Part shown: positions 52,196 to 62,490 of the stretch, one piece after another
How the letters are laid out: each line of letters starts with the position of its first letter
Position numbering within the stretch: the first letter of the stretch is position 1
NCBI RefSeq assembly: GCF_001010355.1
Contig: NZ_JPLA01000036.1
Location: forward strand, 1-62,514
Source: Dyella japonica DSM 16301
GTDB taxonomy: Bacteria > Pseudomonadota > Gammaproteobacteria > Xanthomonadales > Rhodanobacteraceae
Length of the DNA stretch: 62,514 bases
Direction: 5' to 3'
Translations under genes and position numbers: made by a program
Notes under the pieces: model-generated
The model's database searches: none
The model's input: only the letters and a program-made list of their open reading frames with translations
Told to the model about the DNA's origin: nothing

Positions 52196-52861
52196 TCAGG
52201 CGTCTTCGAGCCGGTAGCCCAGGCCGCGGATGCCGCGCACCGTGGCCGAGCTGCCCAGCTTGCTGCGCAGGCGCGAGACGTGCACTTCGATGGCGTTGCC
52301 GGAGATGTCTTCGCTCCAGCCGGTGATGGCCTGGGTCAGGCGCTCCTTGCTCACCACGCGACCGCTGTGGTGGGCCAGGCATTCCAGGATCGACCACTCG
52401 CGGCGGGTGAGTTCCAGCGCTTCACCCTTCTCGTTGAGCGCCCGGCGACCAGCCAGGTCGATGCGCAGGCCGCCGATCACGATCTCGTTGGCGGCAGCGG
52501 CGGTGGCGCGGCGGATCAGGGCGCGGCAACGGGCGGCCAGTTCCGGCAGGGCAAACGGCTTGACCAGGTAATCGTCCGCGCCCAGGTCCAGCGCATTGAT
52601 GCGGTCATCCAGGCCGTCGCGGGCGGTGACGATCAGCAAGGGCAGCGAGCTGCCGCTGCGACGCAGGCGGCGCACCAGCGACAGGCCGTCTTCGCCCGGC
52701 AGGCCCAGGTCCACGATGGCCAGGTCGTAATGGGTATCGGCCAGGCGGGACGTCACCGATTCGGCGTCGCCCACTGCGTCGACTACATAACCAGACCCGA
52801 TCAGGCCACGGGAAATGGCGTCGGATACGAGGGAATCATCTTCGACGAGCAGAATGCGCAT
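52196..52861 (-). CDS. TctD/OmpR-family response regulator
   Basis: This 221-residue regulator of the OmpR/PhoB family has a receiver domain with D51 (LAIVDLGLPGEDG) and KPFALPELAAR, then a winged-helix domain (about 125-218) with ALELTRREWSILECLAHHSGR and VHVSRLRSKLG. It resembles TctD/QseB-type regulators. It precedes its kinase gene on the same strand. No transporter gene is adjacent to hint at the ligand. There is no clear ribosome site before the start. Confidence 0.93.
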   Translation of the reverse strand: MRILLVEDDSLVSDAISRGLIGSGYVVDAVGDAESVTSRLADTHYDLAIVDLGLPGEDGLSLVRRLRRSGSSLPLLIVTARDGLDDRINALDLGADDYLVKPFALPELAARCRALIRRATAAAANEIVIGGLRIDLAGRRALNEKGEALELTRREWSILECLAHHSGRVVSKERLTQAITGWSEDISGNAIEVHVSRLRSKLGSSATVRGIRGLGYRLEDA

Positions 52862-52958
52862 AGGGCACGAAAGTGAGATGGTCGCAATATGCTAACAGGC
52901 ACGCCTTTCAGTTCGCCGTCGTCTTGACCTTCGGCTGGCTGAAGGCCAAACCAACAAA

Positions 52959-52985
52959 AAAGCGCCTGCCGGGGGCAGGCGCTTT
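52959..52985 (-). terminator. Terminator of the glutaredoxin-fusion gene
   Basis: A 12-bp stem AAAGCGCCTGCC / GGCAGGCGCTTT with a 3-nt loop is followed on the minus strand by a run TTTTTTGTTGG, just past the stop at 53017. Confidence 0.92.
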
Positions 52986-53016
52986 GGTGTGAACGGCGAC
53001 GTCCGGGGTTAGCCGA

Positions 53017-53940
53017 TCAGTAGCGCGGCACCGTGGGATCGATCTGCTGCGCCCAGGCGTCCATGCCGCCTTCGACGTTGTAGACCTTGCTGAAGCCGTG
53101 CGCGGCAAAGCGCTCGGCCACGCCGCGGCTGGATACGCCGTGGTGGCAGATGAAGGCGATCGGGGCGTCCTTGGGCAGGTTGGCCAGGGCGTCGTAGCCT
53201 TCCTCTTCCAGGATGCGGGCCTGCGGCAGCGGCGCGGCCGCCGCACGGCCGTGGGCCGGACGCACGTCCACCAGGGTGATGTCGCCAGCGGCCAGGCGTT
53301 CCTTCAGCTGCTGCACGGTGAGCGTGCCGATCTCCTGCGCGCCCGGGAACTTCAGGCTCAGGCCTTCGCCCTGCACGGTGGACACCCAGTCGATCACGAT
53401 GCCCTTGGCGCGCTGGGCGCTGCCCGGGTCAAAGTGCACTTCGATGCCGTTGGCCGAGACCACGATGTCGTGCTCGCTGCCCGGCGCCAGCTGGAAGCCG
53501 GCGCTATGGTCCGGACCGATCTCCAGATGCAGGGCCAGGCCCTGGGCATTGGCGGTGCCTTGACGGATGGCTTCAGCCGCCTTGTCGGTGATGGTGATCT
53601 CAGGCGGGGTGCGATCCGGCGCGGTGGCGCCGAACAGCTGGTGCAGCTCGCCGCTGGCGTACATCTGGCGAATGATGTCGGCGCCGCCGACCAGCTCGCC
53701 GCCCACGTACAGCTGGGGAATCGTCGGCCAGTCGCCGTAAGCCTTGATGCCTTCGCGGATTTCCGGGTCTTCCAGCACGTTGACCGTGTGGTAGTCCGGC
53801 AACAGCTCGTTGAGCGTGTTGGTGGCCGCCGACGAGAAGCCGCACATCGGCTGCTGGCGGGTGCCCTTCATGAACAGCACCACGCGGTGGTTCTGCAGCA
53901 GGGATTCAATACGTTCGCGGGTGGCGCTGTCGAGGGACAT
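53017..53940 (-). CDS. Monothiol glutaredoxin - A-type-like - rhodanese fusion
   Basis: This 307-residue protein has three parts. First is a Grx4-type monothiol glutaredoxin (1-105) with C33 in PMCGFSS, WPTIPQLYVGGELVGG and GGADIIRQM. Second is a HesB/IscA-like domain (about 118-200) that lacks the cysteines of true A-type carriers. Third is a rhodanese domain (about 205-307) with active-site C265 in FICHHGVSSRG. Grx4 proteins help deliver Fe-S clusters; the rhodanese could add sulfur chemistry. The start 53940 matches MSLDSATRERI. A terminator follows; an unusual inverted repeat lies upstream. Confidence 0.9.
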   Translation of the reverse strand: MSLDSATRERIESLLQNHRVVLFMKGTRQQPMCGFSSAATNTLNELLPDYHTVNVLEDPEIREGIKAYGDWPTIPQLYVGGELVGGADIIRQMYASGELHQLFGATAPDRTPPEITITDKAAEAIRQGTANAQGLALHLEIGPDHSAGFQLAPGSEHDIVVSANGIEVHFDPGSAQRAKGIVIDWVSTVQGEGLSLKFPGAQEIGTLTVQQLKERLAAGDITLVDVRPAHGRAAAAPLPQARILEEEGYDALANLPKDAPIAFICHHGVSSRGVAERFAAHGFSKVYNVEGGMDAWAQQIDPTVPRY

Positions 53941-54017
53941 GGGGGCGGTGGCTCCGGCAAAGAAGGCGAATTGTAGCGCCTGTGGATATGCCGGCGGATT
54001 TTGGGGATGCAAGGGGG

Positions 54018-54119
54018 AGCGAGGAGTGAGTTAAGAGGAGTGAGAAGTGAGAGAGAGCGGGCGTCGAGATCTTGCGGGTGCCCCTCTCACTTCTCACTCC
54101 TCTCCCCTCACTCCTGCTC
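54018..54119. repeat. Long purine/pyrimidine inverted repeat
   Basis: Positions 54034-54053 (AGAGGAGTGAGAAGTGAGAG) and 54084-54103 pair perfectly over 20 bp with a 30-nt loop. Outer flanks GAGCGAGGAGTGAG (54017-54030) and CTCACTCCTGCTC (54106-54118) also pair with one bulge. One arm is almost pure purine and the other pure pyrimidine on the plus strand. GAGGAGTGAG is also directly repeated. It fills the gap between the LpxH-like gene stop and the glutaredoxin-fusion start. Confidence 0.85.
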
Positions 54120-54977
54120 TCAAGCCGCCGGCCGCAACGCCGCCAGATCCAGCTTCGCCCGGGTCAGCGGCGCCAGGGCCAGGGCGGCAGCGGGCGAGGG
54201 CAGCACCAGTTCGCGGCTGGCGCGGCCCAGCGGGGCGTACTGCTCGCTCCAGTGGATCAGCTCCATGGCGCCGGTGTGATCTTCCACCAGCACCGTGCAG
54301 TGCTCCACCCAGTCGCCATCGTTCAAATACAGCACGCCGTCCATCTCGCGCACATGGCCGAAATGGATGTGGCCGCAGATATGGCCGTCGAAGCCGCGTT
54401 CGCGGGCGTCGCTGGCCACGCGCTCCTCATAGGCACGGATATAGGCCAGCGCCTTGCCGATATGCGATTTCACGATGATCGACAGCGGCAGGTAGGGCAG
54501 TTCCAGGCGGCGGCGCATCGCGTGGACCCGGCGATTGGTCCAGCAGATGAAGCGATGCATCACTTCCCCCAGGTGCACCATCCATGTGCGCCCGACTTGC
54601 TCCGGATCGAATTCGTCGCCATGGCTGACGTGGTAGCGGCGGCCGTCGGCGCCTTCATGCACGGCATCCAGCTCGATCTTCACGCCGCCGAACTGCTGGC
54701 CGGCCAGGCCGCGCATGGGTGCGTCGTGATTGCCGGGGATGTAGACCACCTCGACGCCGCGGCGGGCCAGGTCGAGTACCTCGGCGATGACCGCGCCGTG
54801 GTCGACATGCCACCAGGTGCGGCGTGCCAGCGCTTCCATGTCGATGATGTCGCCGACCAGGTACAGCTTTTCGCAACGCAGTTTGCGCAGGAAGTCGAGC
54901 AGATAACTGGCCTTGCAGTCAGGCGTGCCCAAGTGCACGTCGGAGATGAAGGCGCTGCGGCAGTGGAAGGTCGCCAT
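54120..54977 (-). CDS. LpxH-like metallophosphoesterase
   Basis: This 285-residue calcineurin-type phosphoesterase shows all metal-site motifs in order: ISDVHLGTPD, LVGDIID, PGNHDAPMR, SHGDEFDP and CGHIHFG. The arrangement fits the UDP-2,3-diacylglucosamine hydrolase group (LpxH and LpxH2-like proteins) of lipid A synthesis, but it is longer than E. coli LpxH (240) and may act on another substrate. The start has GGGAG 9 nt upstream. Its stop lies at the edge of the inverted repeat. Confidence 0.85.
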   Translation of the reverse strand: MATFHCRSAFISDVHLGTPDCKASYLLDFLRKLRCEKLYLVGDIIDMEALARRTWWHVDHGAVIAEVLDLARRGVEVVYIPGNHDAPMRGLAGQQFGGVKIELDAVHEGADGRRYHVSHGDEFDPEQVGRTWMVHLGEVMHRFICWTNRRVHAMRRRLELPYLPLSIIVKSHIGKALAYIRAYEERVASDARERGFDGHICGHIHFGHVREMDGVLYLNDGDWVEHCTVLVEDHTGAMELIHWSEQYAPLGRASRELVLPSPAAALALAPLTRAKLDLAALRPAA

Positions 54978-55083
54978 GGCAGTCTCTCCCGGTGGTTACC
55001 GGGATCTCAGAGTGCCGCGCTTACGTCACCGCACGATGGCGGTGAGGTTGCAGTGGGGTTTCCGCCCGTGAGCCAACCCAACC

Positions 55084-55210
55084 TGTGGGAGCGCACCCTG
55101 TGCGCGACCGCGGAGCGAAGGATCGCCTCGGTGCCCGATTGTGCGATGTGGCGCTGCGCCAACACCGATCCCAGCCGCGTCACCGGTCGCGCACAGGGTG
55201 CGCTCCCACA
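55084..55210. repeat. REPIN-like inverted repeat, copy 3 (long loop)
   Basis: The perfect 25-nt arms (55084-55108 and 55186-55210) are separated by 77 nt instead of 23-33. The loop begins CGCGGAGCGAAGGATCG, sharing GGAGCGA with the other loops, and contains GATGTGGCGCTGCGCC. It is in the 249-bp gap between the GDSL and LpxH-like genes. Confidence 0.9.
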
Positions 55211-55226
55211 GGTCATGCTCAATCGT

Positions 55227-55823
55227 TTAGGCGGACAACATGGCAACCGCGGCGGGCACGGCCGCCTCGGTCCACAACGCATACTGCGCCGCGGACGGAT
55301 GCAATCCATCATCGGCAAGCAAGGCCGGATGCTGGCGCGAGATGCCGGTGATATCCACGAACTGCGCACCGCGACGCTCGGCTTCCTCGCGGGCGATGGC
55401 GTTGTAGCTATCCAATTCGCTCGCGATGCGCAGCACGTCGCGGCCGCTGCCGTGCGCGAACGGCGTGACGCCCCAGTCGGGAATCGACAGCACCAGCACG
55501 CGCCCGCTGCGATCGCCCGCAAGTGCCACCGCGCGCTCGAGCAGTCGGCGGATTTCGTCGCGGTACTCGTCGGCGCTGCGTCCGCGGTACTGGTTGTTTA
55601 CGCCGATCAGCAGACTGACCAGCTCGTAGGGTGGCGTGAAGCTCGCCGCGTCCATCGCGGCAGACAGCTCGTCCGTGGTCCAGCCGGTGGTGGCGATGAT
55701 GGCGGGATCGTCCAGCGCCACGCCTTCGCGACGCAGACGCACGGCCAGCTGCACCGGCCAGCGGCCCGCTTCGGGCACGCCTTCGCCGATCGAGTAGGAA
55801 TCACCCAGGGCGAGATAACGCAT
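55227..55823 (-). CDS. SGNH/GDSL-type esterase
   Basis: This 198-residue hydrolase has the four SGNH blocks: LALGDSYSIG with nucleophile S9, the Gly region (ATTGWTTDEL), GVNNQYRG with Asn, and DGLHPSAAQY with the Asp-His pair. There is no signal peptide, so it acts in the cytoplasm; the ester substrate is unknown. It begins only 6 nt after the aminotransferase stop and is probably co-transcribed with it. Confidence 0.88.
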   Translation of the reverse strand: MRYLALGDSYSIGEGVPEAGRWPVQLAVRLRREGVALDDPAIIATTGWTTDELSAAMDAASFTPPYELVSLLIGVNNQYRGRSADEYRDEIRRLLERAVALAGDRSGRVLVLSIPDWGVTPFAHGSGRDVLRIASELDSYNAIAREEAERRGAQFVDITGISRQHPALLADDGLHPSAAQYALWTEAAVPAAVAMLSA

Positions 55824-55829
55824 ACCGCG

Positions 55830-57074
55830 TCAGGCGATCGCGGCGGTGCGCGGCTTCTGGGTGGCAGCCATGCCGGCCAGTACACGCTCGATGCGCACGA
55901 ACACCTCGCGCAACTGTTCCGGTTGCGGCAGCAGGGTCAGGCGCAGGTGGCGGCTGTGCGGCACGTTGAAGCTGCTGCCCGGCACCACCAGCACCGATTC
56001 TTCTTCCAGCAGGCGCAGCGCGAACGCGTTGTCGTCGAAATCGAACAGACGATCGGCGCGGACACGCGGAAAGGCGTACAGCGCGCCGGCGGGCGACACC
56101 AGGTCGAGGTACTGGCTGGCGGCAACGCCCTCCAGCACGGCGCGGCGCGCTTCGTGCAGGCGGCCACCCGGCGCGGTGAGCGCGTTGATGGTCGGCGCGG
56201 TTTCCAGCGCCGGACGCACCGCCCACTGCGCGGTCACGTTGGCGCACAGGCGCAGCGCGGCGAGCAGCTGCAGGGCATCGCGATAGTCCGCCGTGCGGGC
56301 AGGATCGCCCGACAGGCTCATCCAACCCACGCGGTAACCGCAGGCGCGATGGACTTTGCTGAGTCCGCCGAAGCTGACACAGGGTACGTCGCCGGCCACT
56401 TCGGCCAGCGGCTGGAAGACCGTGCCGTCGTACAGGATTTCGTCGTAGATCTCGTCGCACAGCAGCAGCAGGCGATGCCTGGCGGCGATCTCGACCATGC
56501 GTTCGAGCAGCTCGCGCGGATACACGGCGCCGGTGGGATTGTTCGGATTGATCAGCACCAGGGCGCGGGTGCGCGGCGTGATCAGCGCTTCGACTTCCGC
56601 CGGATCGGGCAGGTGGCCGTTCTCCGCCAGGCAGCGGTAATAGCGCGGCTTGCCGTCGTTGAGGATGGTGGCGGCGCTCCACAGCGGGTAATCCGGGCTG
56701 GGCAGCAGCACTTCGTCGCCGGGCGCCAGCAGGGCGCGCAGGCTCAGGTCGATCAGTTCGCTTACGCCGTTGCCGACGAAGATGCGCTCCACTTCCACGC
56801 CACGCGCGCCCCGATGGCGCTGCTGGGCGGCGATGGCCTCGCGTGCCTCTTCCAGACCCTGCTCGTGTCCGTAGGCTTCGCTATCGTGCAGATGTCGGGC
56901 GATCGCCTCACGCAAGTGGGCTGGCGTTTCGAAGCCGTAGCGGCCGGGATTGCCGATATTGAGCTTGATGATCGGCAGGCCAGCCGCTTCCAGCTCACGC
57001 GATCGCCGGGTGAGTGCGCCACGGATTTCATAGCGCACGTCCGCCAGGTGCGCACTGGGTTTGATCGAGGCCAA
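55830..57074 (-). CDS. AlaA-like pyridoxal-phosphate aminotransferase
   Basis: This 414-residue class I aminotransferase is similar in layout to E. coli AlaA (glutamate-pyruvate aminotransferase). Motifs are KLNIGNPGRYGFE, GNGVSELIDLSLRALL, SPDYPLWSAA, LINPNNPTGAVYP, LCDEIYDEILYDG, the PLP lysine in FGGLSKVHRACGYRVGW, and RLCANVTAQWA. I start at TTG 57074 because AAGGA lies about 8 nt upstream and it fits AlaA length; the frame is open for another 65 codons. It is divergent from rsgA. Confidence 0.9.
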   Translation of the reverse strand: MASIKPSAHLADVRYEIRGALTRRSRELEAAGLPIIKLNIGNPGRYGFETPAHLREAIARHLHDSEAYGHEQGLEEAREAIAAQQRHRGARGVEVERIFVGNGVSELIDLSLRALLAPGDEVLLPSPDYPLWSAATILNDGKPRYYRCLAENGHLPDPAEVEALITPRTRALVLINPNNPTGAVYPRELLERMVEIAARHRLLLLCDEIYDEILYDGTVFQPLAEVAGDVPCVSFGGLSKVHRACGYRVGWMSLSGDPARTADYRDALQLLAALRLCANVTAQWAVRPALETAPTINALTAPGGRLHEARRAVLEGVAASQYLDLVSPAGALYAFPRVRADRLFDFDDNAFALRLLEEESVLVVPGSSFNVPHSRHLRLTLLPQPEQLREVFVRIERVLAGMAATQKPRTAAIA

Positions 57075-57213
57075 CGCAAGCGTCCTTCGTCTTGGTGTTG
57101 TTGCGGCGCAAGAATCTGGCCGGCAATCGCATGCTAACAGCGTCGCGGCGCGGTTGGGGAGCCAAAAATCGCCTCGTTTCGGCCTTTTTCCGGGCAGGGC
57201 ATAATGGTCACCC

Positions 57214-58269
57214 ATGACGCACCCCGAAACCATCGAGCGACTGCGCCGGATCGGCTGGCGTGGGGACACCCTGCCACCCGAAGGCAGGCAGTTGGCCCGC
57301 GTAGTGGCGCAGCATCGCGCCGGCTACGAATTGCACGACGGCGAGCACCTGTTTGGTGCCCAGCCGGCCGGCCATTTTCTCAAGCGCAGCCTGGATCCGT
57401 CCGAACGGCCCGCGGTGGGCGACTTCGTGGAAATCGAGTCCGGCAAGCCGCCGCACATCGTGCAGGTACAGCCGCGCCGTACCGTGCTGTCCCGCGCGGC
57501 CGCCGGCGAACGCTACGAACGCCAGATCATCGCCACCAATATCGACTACGTGCTGGTGTTGACCGGGCTGGATGGCGACTTCAATCCGGCGCGCATCGAG
57601 CGTTATCTGTCGCTCACTGAGGGCTCGGGCGCGCAACCCGTCGTGCTGCTGAGCAAGCTCGACACGCGCGACGATGCCGCCTCGGTGCTGGCCGCCTTGC
57701 GCGAACGCCTGCCCCAGGGCACGCCCGTACACGCGATCAACGGCAAGGACCCAGCCAGCATCGATCTGCTGCTGCCCTACCTTCAGCCCGGCGACAGTGC
57801 GGTGCTGGTGGGTTCGTCCGGCGCGGGCAAGTCCACCCTGACCAATACGCTGCTGGGCAGCGAGCGCATGGCCACCAGCGCCGTGCGCGGCCACGACAGC
57901 CGCGGCCGGCACACCACCACCTATCGCGCGCTGTTGCAGCTGCCCAGCGGCGGCTGCCTGATCGACACGCCCGGCATGCGCGAGCTCAAGCTCACCGGCG
58001 AAGAAAACCTGGATCTTTTTGCCGACATCGAGCAGCTGGCCGAGCAGTGCCGCTTCGCCGACTGCGGCCACGGCAGCGAGCCCGGCTGCGCGGTGCAGGC
58101 GGCGCTCGACAGCGGCGAGCTGTCGGCGGAGCGCTGGCGCAACTACTTGAAATTGCGCGACGAACGCGAAGAGCAGGCGACCACGCTGGAAGCCAAGCTG
58201 CGCCGCCAGCGCGGCGGCCGTCCGGCGACCAAGCCCCACACCAACCGGCATTCGCGCGAACGCGAATAG
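57214..58269 (+). CDS. rsgA: Small-ribosomal-subunit GTPase RsgA
   Basis: RsgA is a circularly permuted GTPase for 30S maturation. It has 351 residues: an OB-fold head (about 70-110, KRSLDPSERPAVGDFVEI), then G-domain motifs in permuted order, LLSKLDTRD (G4), GSSGAGKSTLTN (P-loop), RGHDSRGRHTTTYR and DTPGMRELK (G3). It ends in a zinc-binding set (CRFADCGHGSEPGC). Start 57214 gives MTHPETIERLRRIGWRG. It is followed by the QEGLA-motif gene after 180 bp. Confidence 0.94.
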   Translation: MTHPETIERLRRIGWRGDTLPPEGRQLARVVAQHRAGYELHDGEHLFGAQPAGHFLKRSLDPSERPAVGDFVEIESGKPPHIVQVQPRRTVLSRAAAGERYERQIIATNIDYVLVLTGLDGDFNPARIERYLSLTEGSGAQPVVLLSKLDTRDDAASVLAALRERLPQGTPVHAINGKDPASIDLLLPYLQPGDSAVLVGSSGAGKSTLTNTLLGSERMATSAVRGHDSRGRHTTTYRALLQLPSGGCLIDTPGMRELKLTGEENLDLFADIEQLAEQCRFADCGHGSEPGCAVQAALDSGELSAERWRNYLKLRDEREEQATTLEAKLRRQRGGRPATKPHTNRHSRERE

Positions 58270-58449
58270 TCGAGCGGGGCGCTGTCCTCGCCCGGCGGGT
58301 GGACTACTATCGGGCCGTCTTGGTTGGGGAAGTGGGCATGCAGCGGCTTTCGTCGCGTTCGACGTTCTTTTCAGGCGGGAGTTTCCCGCGTTCCGGTTTG
58401 GCTCTCTGGCGCTGTGGACCGTGGCATGGGCGGGCAAACGGAGGCCGGC

Positions 58450-59724
58450 ATGAATAGCCACGGCGCCGCGCATTCGCCAGACCTGCAACGCTACGCCGAC
58501 CTCGACCAGCGCCTGCTGGCGGCCGTGAAGGGCATCCGCATCCTGTCCACGGTGGCCTGGCCCGCCTCGCTGGAAGACCGCATGATCGCGGCCTACGCCA
58601 AGGGCCAGTACACGCTGCCCGAAGTGCACTACGCCGTGCCCGACCTGTCCGCCGAGCGCGCCGAGCTGGCCGCGATCGAGCGCGAAGCGGGCTACGACGA
58701 TCCCTTGGGCGAGTACCTGTCCCGCACGGCGGAGTCGTGGCGCATTGCCGCCGAAATGCTGGAGGCGGTGGGCACCGACCAGGTGACGGCGCCTTCCATC
58801 GTTTTGTATGGCCGCCCCGGCGACCTGATTTCCGGGAGCGATCGCAGCAACCTGGATGCGGCACGTTATTTCGTGGAGCTCGCCGATGAGCTCGGTTCGG
58901 ATCTGATCGCCGATGACGTGCTGGTGGCCATTTCCGCCGAGGACCTGCGCGCGGACCTGAGCAAGACGTTGGACGAGTTCTTCGGCGCGCCGCTGATTTC
59001 GGTGGAAGTGGACCCGGAGCTGACTGCGAAAGCGGCGGCCGGCGCCACCCGCATCCGTCTTCGCGGCGGCACGCGCTTTACCGACTACGACCGCCATCAA
59101 TTGCTGGCGCATGAGGCGCTGGTGCATTCGCTGACCGCGCTCAATGGGCGTGCGCAGCCACTGCTGGCCTCGTTCGGCCGCACCTCGCCGCGCGTCACCG
59201 CCACGCAGGAAGGCCTGGCCGTGTTTGCCGAACTGATGTCCGGCGCCATCGATATCTCGCGCCTCAAACGCATCAGCCTGCGCATCCTGGCCATCGACAT
59301 GGCCTTGAGCGGCGCCGATTTCGTCGAGGTCTACCGCTTCTTCTGCGAGTGCGGACAGAACCCGGCCGACAGCTTCCACTCCGCCCAGCGCGTGTTCCGT
59401 GGCGTGCCGCTCACCGGCGGCGCGGCGTTTGCGAAGGACAACGTCTATCTGTCCGGCCTGCTCACCGTGCACACGTTCTTTCGCTGGGCCTTGAAGCAAC
59501 GTCGCATGGATATGCTGCGGCATCTTTTTGCGGGCAAGCTGGCGCTGCACGATGTCATCAGCCTGCAACCGTATTTCGAATCGGGCGTGATCGCCGCGCC
59601 GCGCTGGCTGCCGCCGTGGATGCAGCACGCGCACGGACTCGCGGGCAAGCTGGCATTCTCGTTGTTCGTCAATCGCATACACATGGGCAAGGTGCAGGCG
59701 GAGGCGCTTTCGCTGAGTCTGTGA
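58450..59724 (+). CDS. QEGLA-motif protein (DUF1704 family)
   Basis: This 424-residue protein of the DUF1704 family is named for the TATQEGLAVFAELMSG segment, which follows a metalloprotease-like LLAHEALVHSLTAL helix containing H-E-x-x-x-H. Proteins of this group have been annotated as modulators of flavohaemoglobin expression, and some resemble tyrosine carboxypeptidase-like metallopeptidases. GGAGG lies 6 nt before ATG 58450. A palindromic repeat follows the stop; the next gene is malic enzyme. Confidence 0.8.
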   Translation: MNSHGAAHSPDLQRYADLDQRLLAAVKGIRILSTVAWPASLEDRMIAAYAKGQYTLPEVHYAVPDLSAERAELAAIEREAGYDDPLGEYLSRTAESWRIAAEMLEAVGTDQVTAPSIVLYGRPGDLISGSDRSNLDAARYFVELADELGSDLIADDVLVAISAEDLRADLSKTLDEFFGAPLISVEVDPELTAKAAAGATRIRLRGGTRFTDYDRHQLLAHEALVHSLTALNGRAQPLLASFGRTSPRVTATQEGLAVFAELMSGAIDISRLKRISLRILAIDMALSGADFVEVYRFFCECGQNPADSFHSAQRVFRGVPLTGGAAFAKDNVYLSGLLTVHTFFRWALKQRRMDMLRHLFAGKLALHDVISLQPYFESGVIAAPRWLPPWMQHAHGLAGKLAFSLFVNRIHMGKVQAEALSLSL

Positions 59725-59731
59725 TTGACCC

Positions 59732-59814
59732 TGTGGGAGCGCACCCTGTGCGCGACACGCCACGCGTGGATGGTTCGCTCCGTTGGCTTGTCGCGCACAG
59801 GGTGCGCTCCCACA
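59732..59814. repeat. REPIN-like inverted repeat, copy 4
   Basis: The 25-nt arms (59732-59756 and 59790-59814) pair perfectly across 33 nt. The loop ends CGCTCCGTTGGCTT, the reverse complement of the loop start of copy 1 (17 kb), so it is the same element in the opposite orientation. It lies between the QEGLA gene and maeB. Confidence 0.9.
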
Positions 59815-59961
59815 ACAGACAGATGGCCGACTGCATACCAGTTGTGTGAACCATAACGTCACCATGCTGCAGCGCATCGTCGGGGAAGGGTGGCCGGCGG
59901 TGATACCATTCCACGATGCTGCCTCGCGGCACCCGACTCCCCATCACTCGATTCCTATCCC

Positions 59962-62253
<2,292 letters not shown>

Positions 62254-62282
62254 GGTTTCGCGGCTGCTTTTGAGCGGTTGAG

Positions 62283-62310
62283 AACGGGGCCTTGAGGGCC
62301 CCGTTTTTTT
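62283..62310 (+). terminator. maeB rho-independent terminator
   Basis: A 9-bp stem AACGGGGCC / GGCCCCGTT with a 5-nt loop is followed by a T-run to 62310. Confidence 0.93.
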
Positions 62311-62355
62311 GGGGCTGCATTCGTGCGGGTTGCGATGACGTGCCACCGACTTGCT

Positions 62356-62391
62356 CCCTCTCCCCTCCGGGGAGAGGGTTGGGGTGAGGGG
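62356..62391. repeat. Dispersed CCCTCTCCCC palindrome
   Basis: CCCTCTCCCC-TCC-GGGGAGAGGG forms a 10-bp hairpin and is followed by TTGGGGTGAGGGG. I know this as a widely dispersed intergenic repeat motif in many proteobacterial genomes. It is probably non-coding. Confidence 0.7.
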
Positions 62392-62424
62392 CCAACCTAG
62401 CCTCATTGTGTGGTGGTGACGCTG

Positions 62425-62490
62425 GCTTCTTTTGCTCGTCATTCCTGCGAAGGCAGGAGGCGCTTTTCAACAGCCGAATGGCTGGTCATC
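62425..62490 (+). repeat. Dispersed structured repeat, copy B (window end)
   Basis: CGTCATTCCTGCGAAGGCAG starts a 6-bp hairpin TCCTGC-GAAG-GCAGGA (62443-62458). It runs into GGAGGCGCTTTTCAACAG and the 35 bases to 62490 that match the minus strand of window positions 35-1 at 32 of 35. It is the inverted partner of copy A. Confidence 0.65.

Noticed and set aside
57208..59877. 889-codon minus-strand frame across rsgA and the QEGLA gene
   Set aside because: It runs through a REPIN and two real genes on the other strand; there is no domain.
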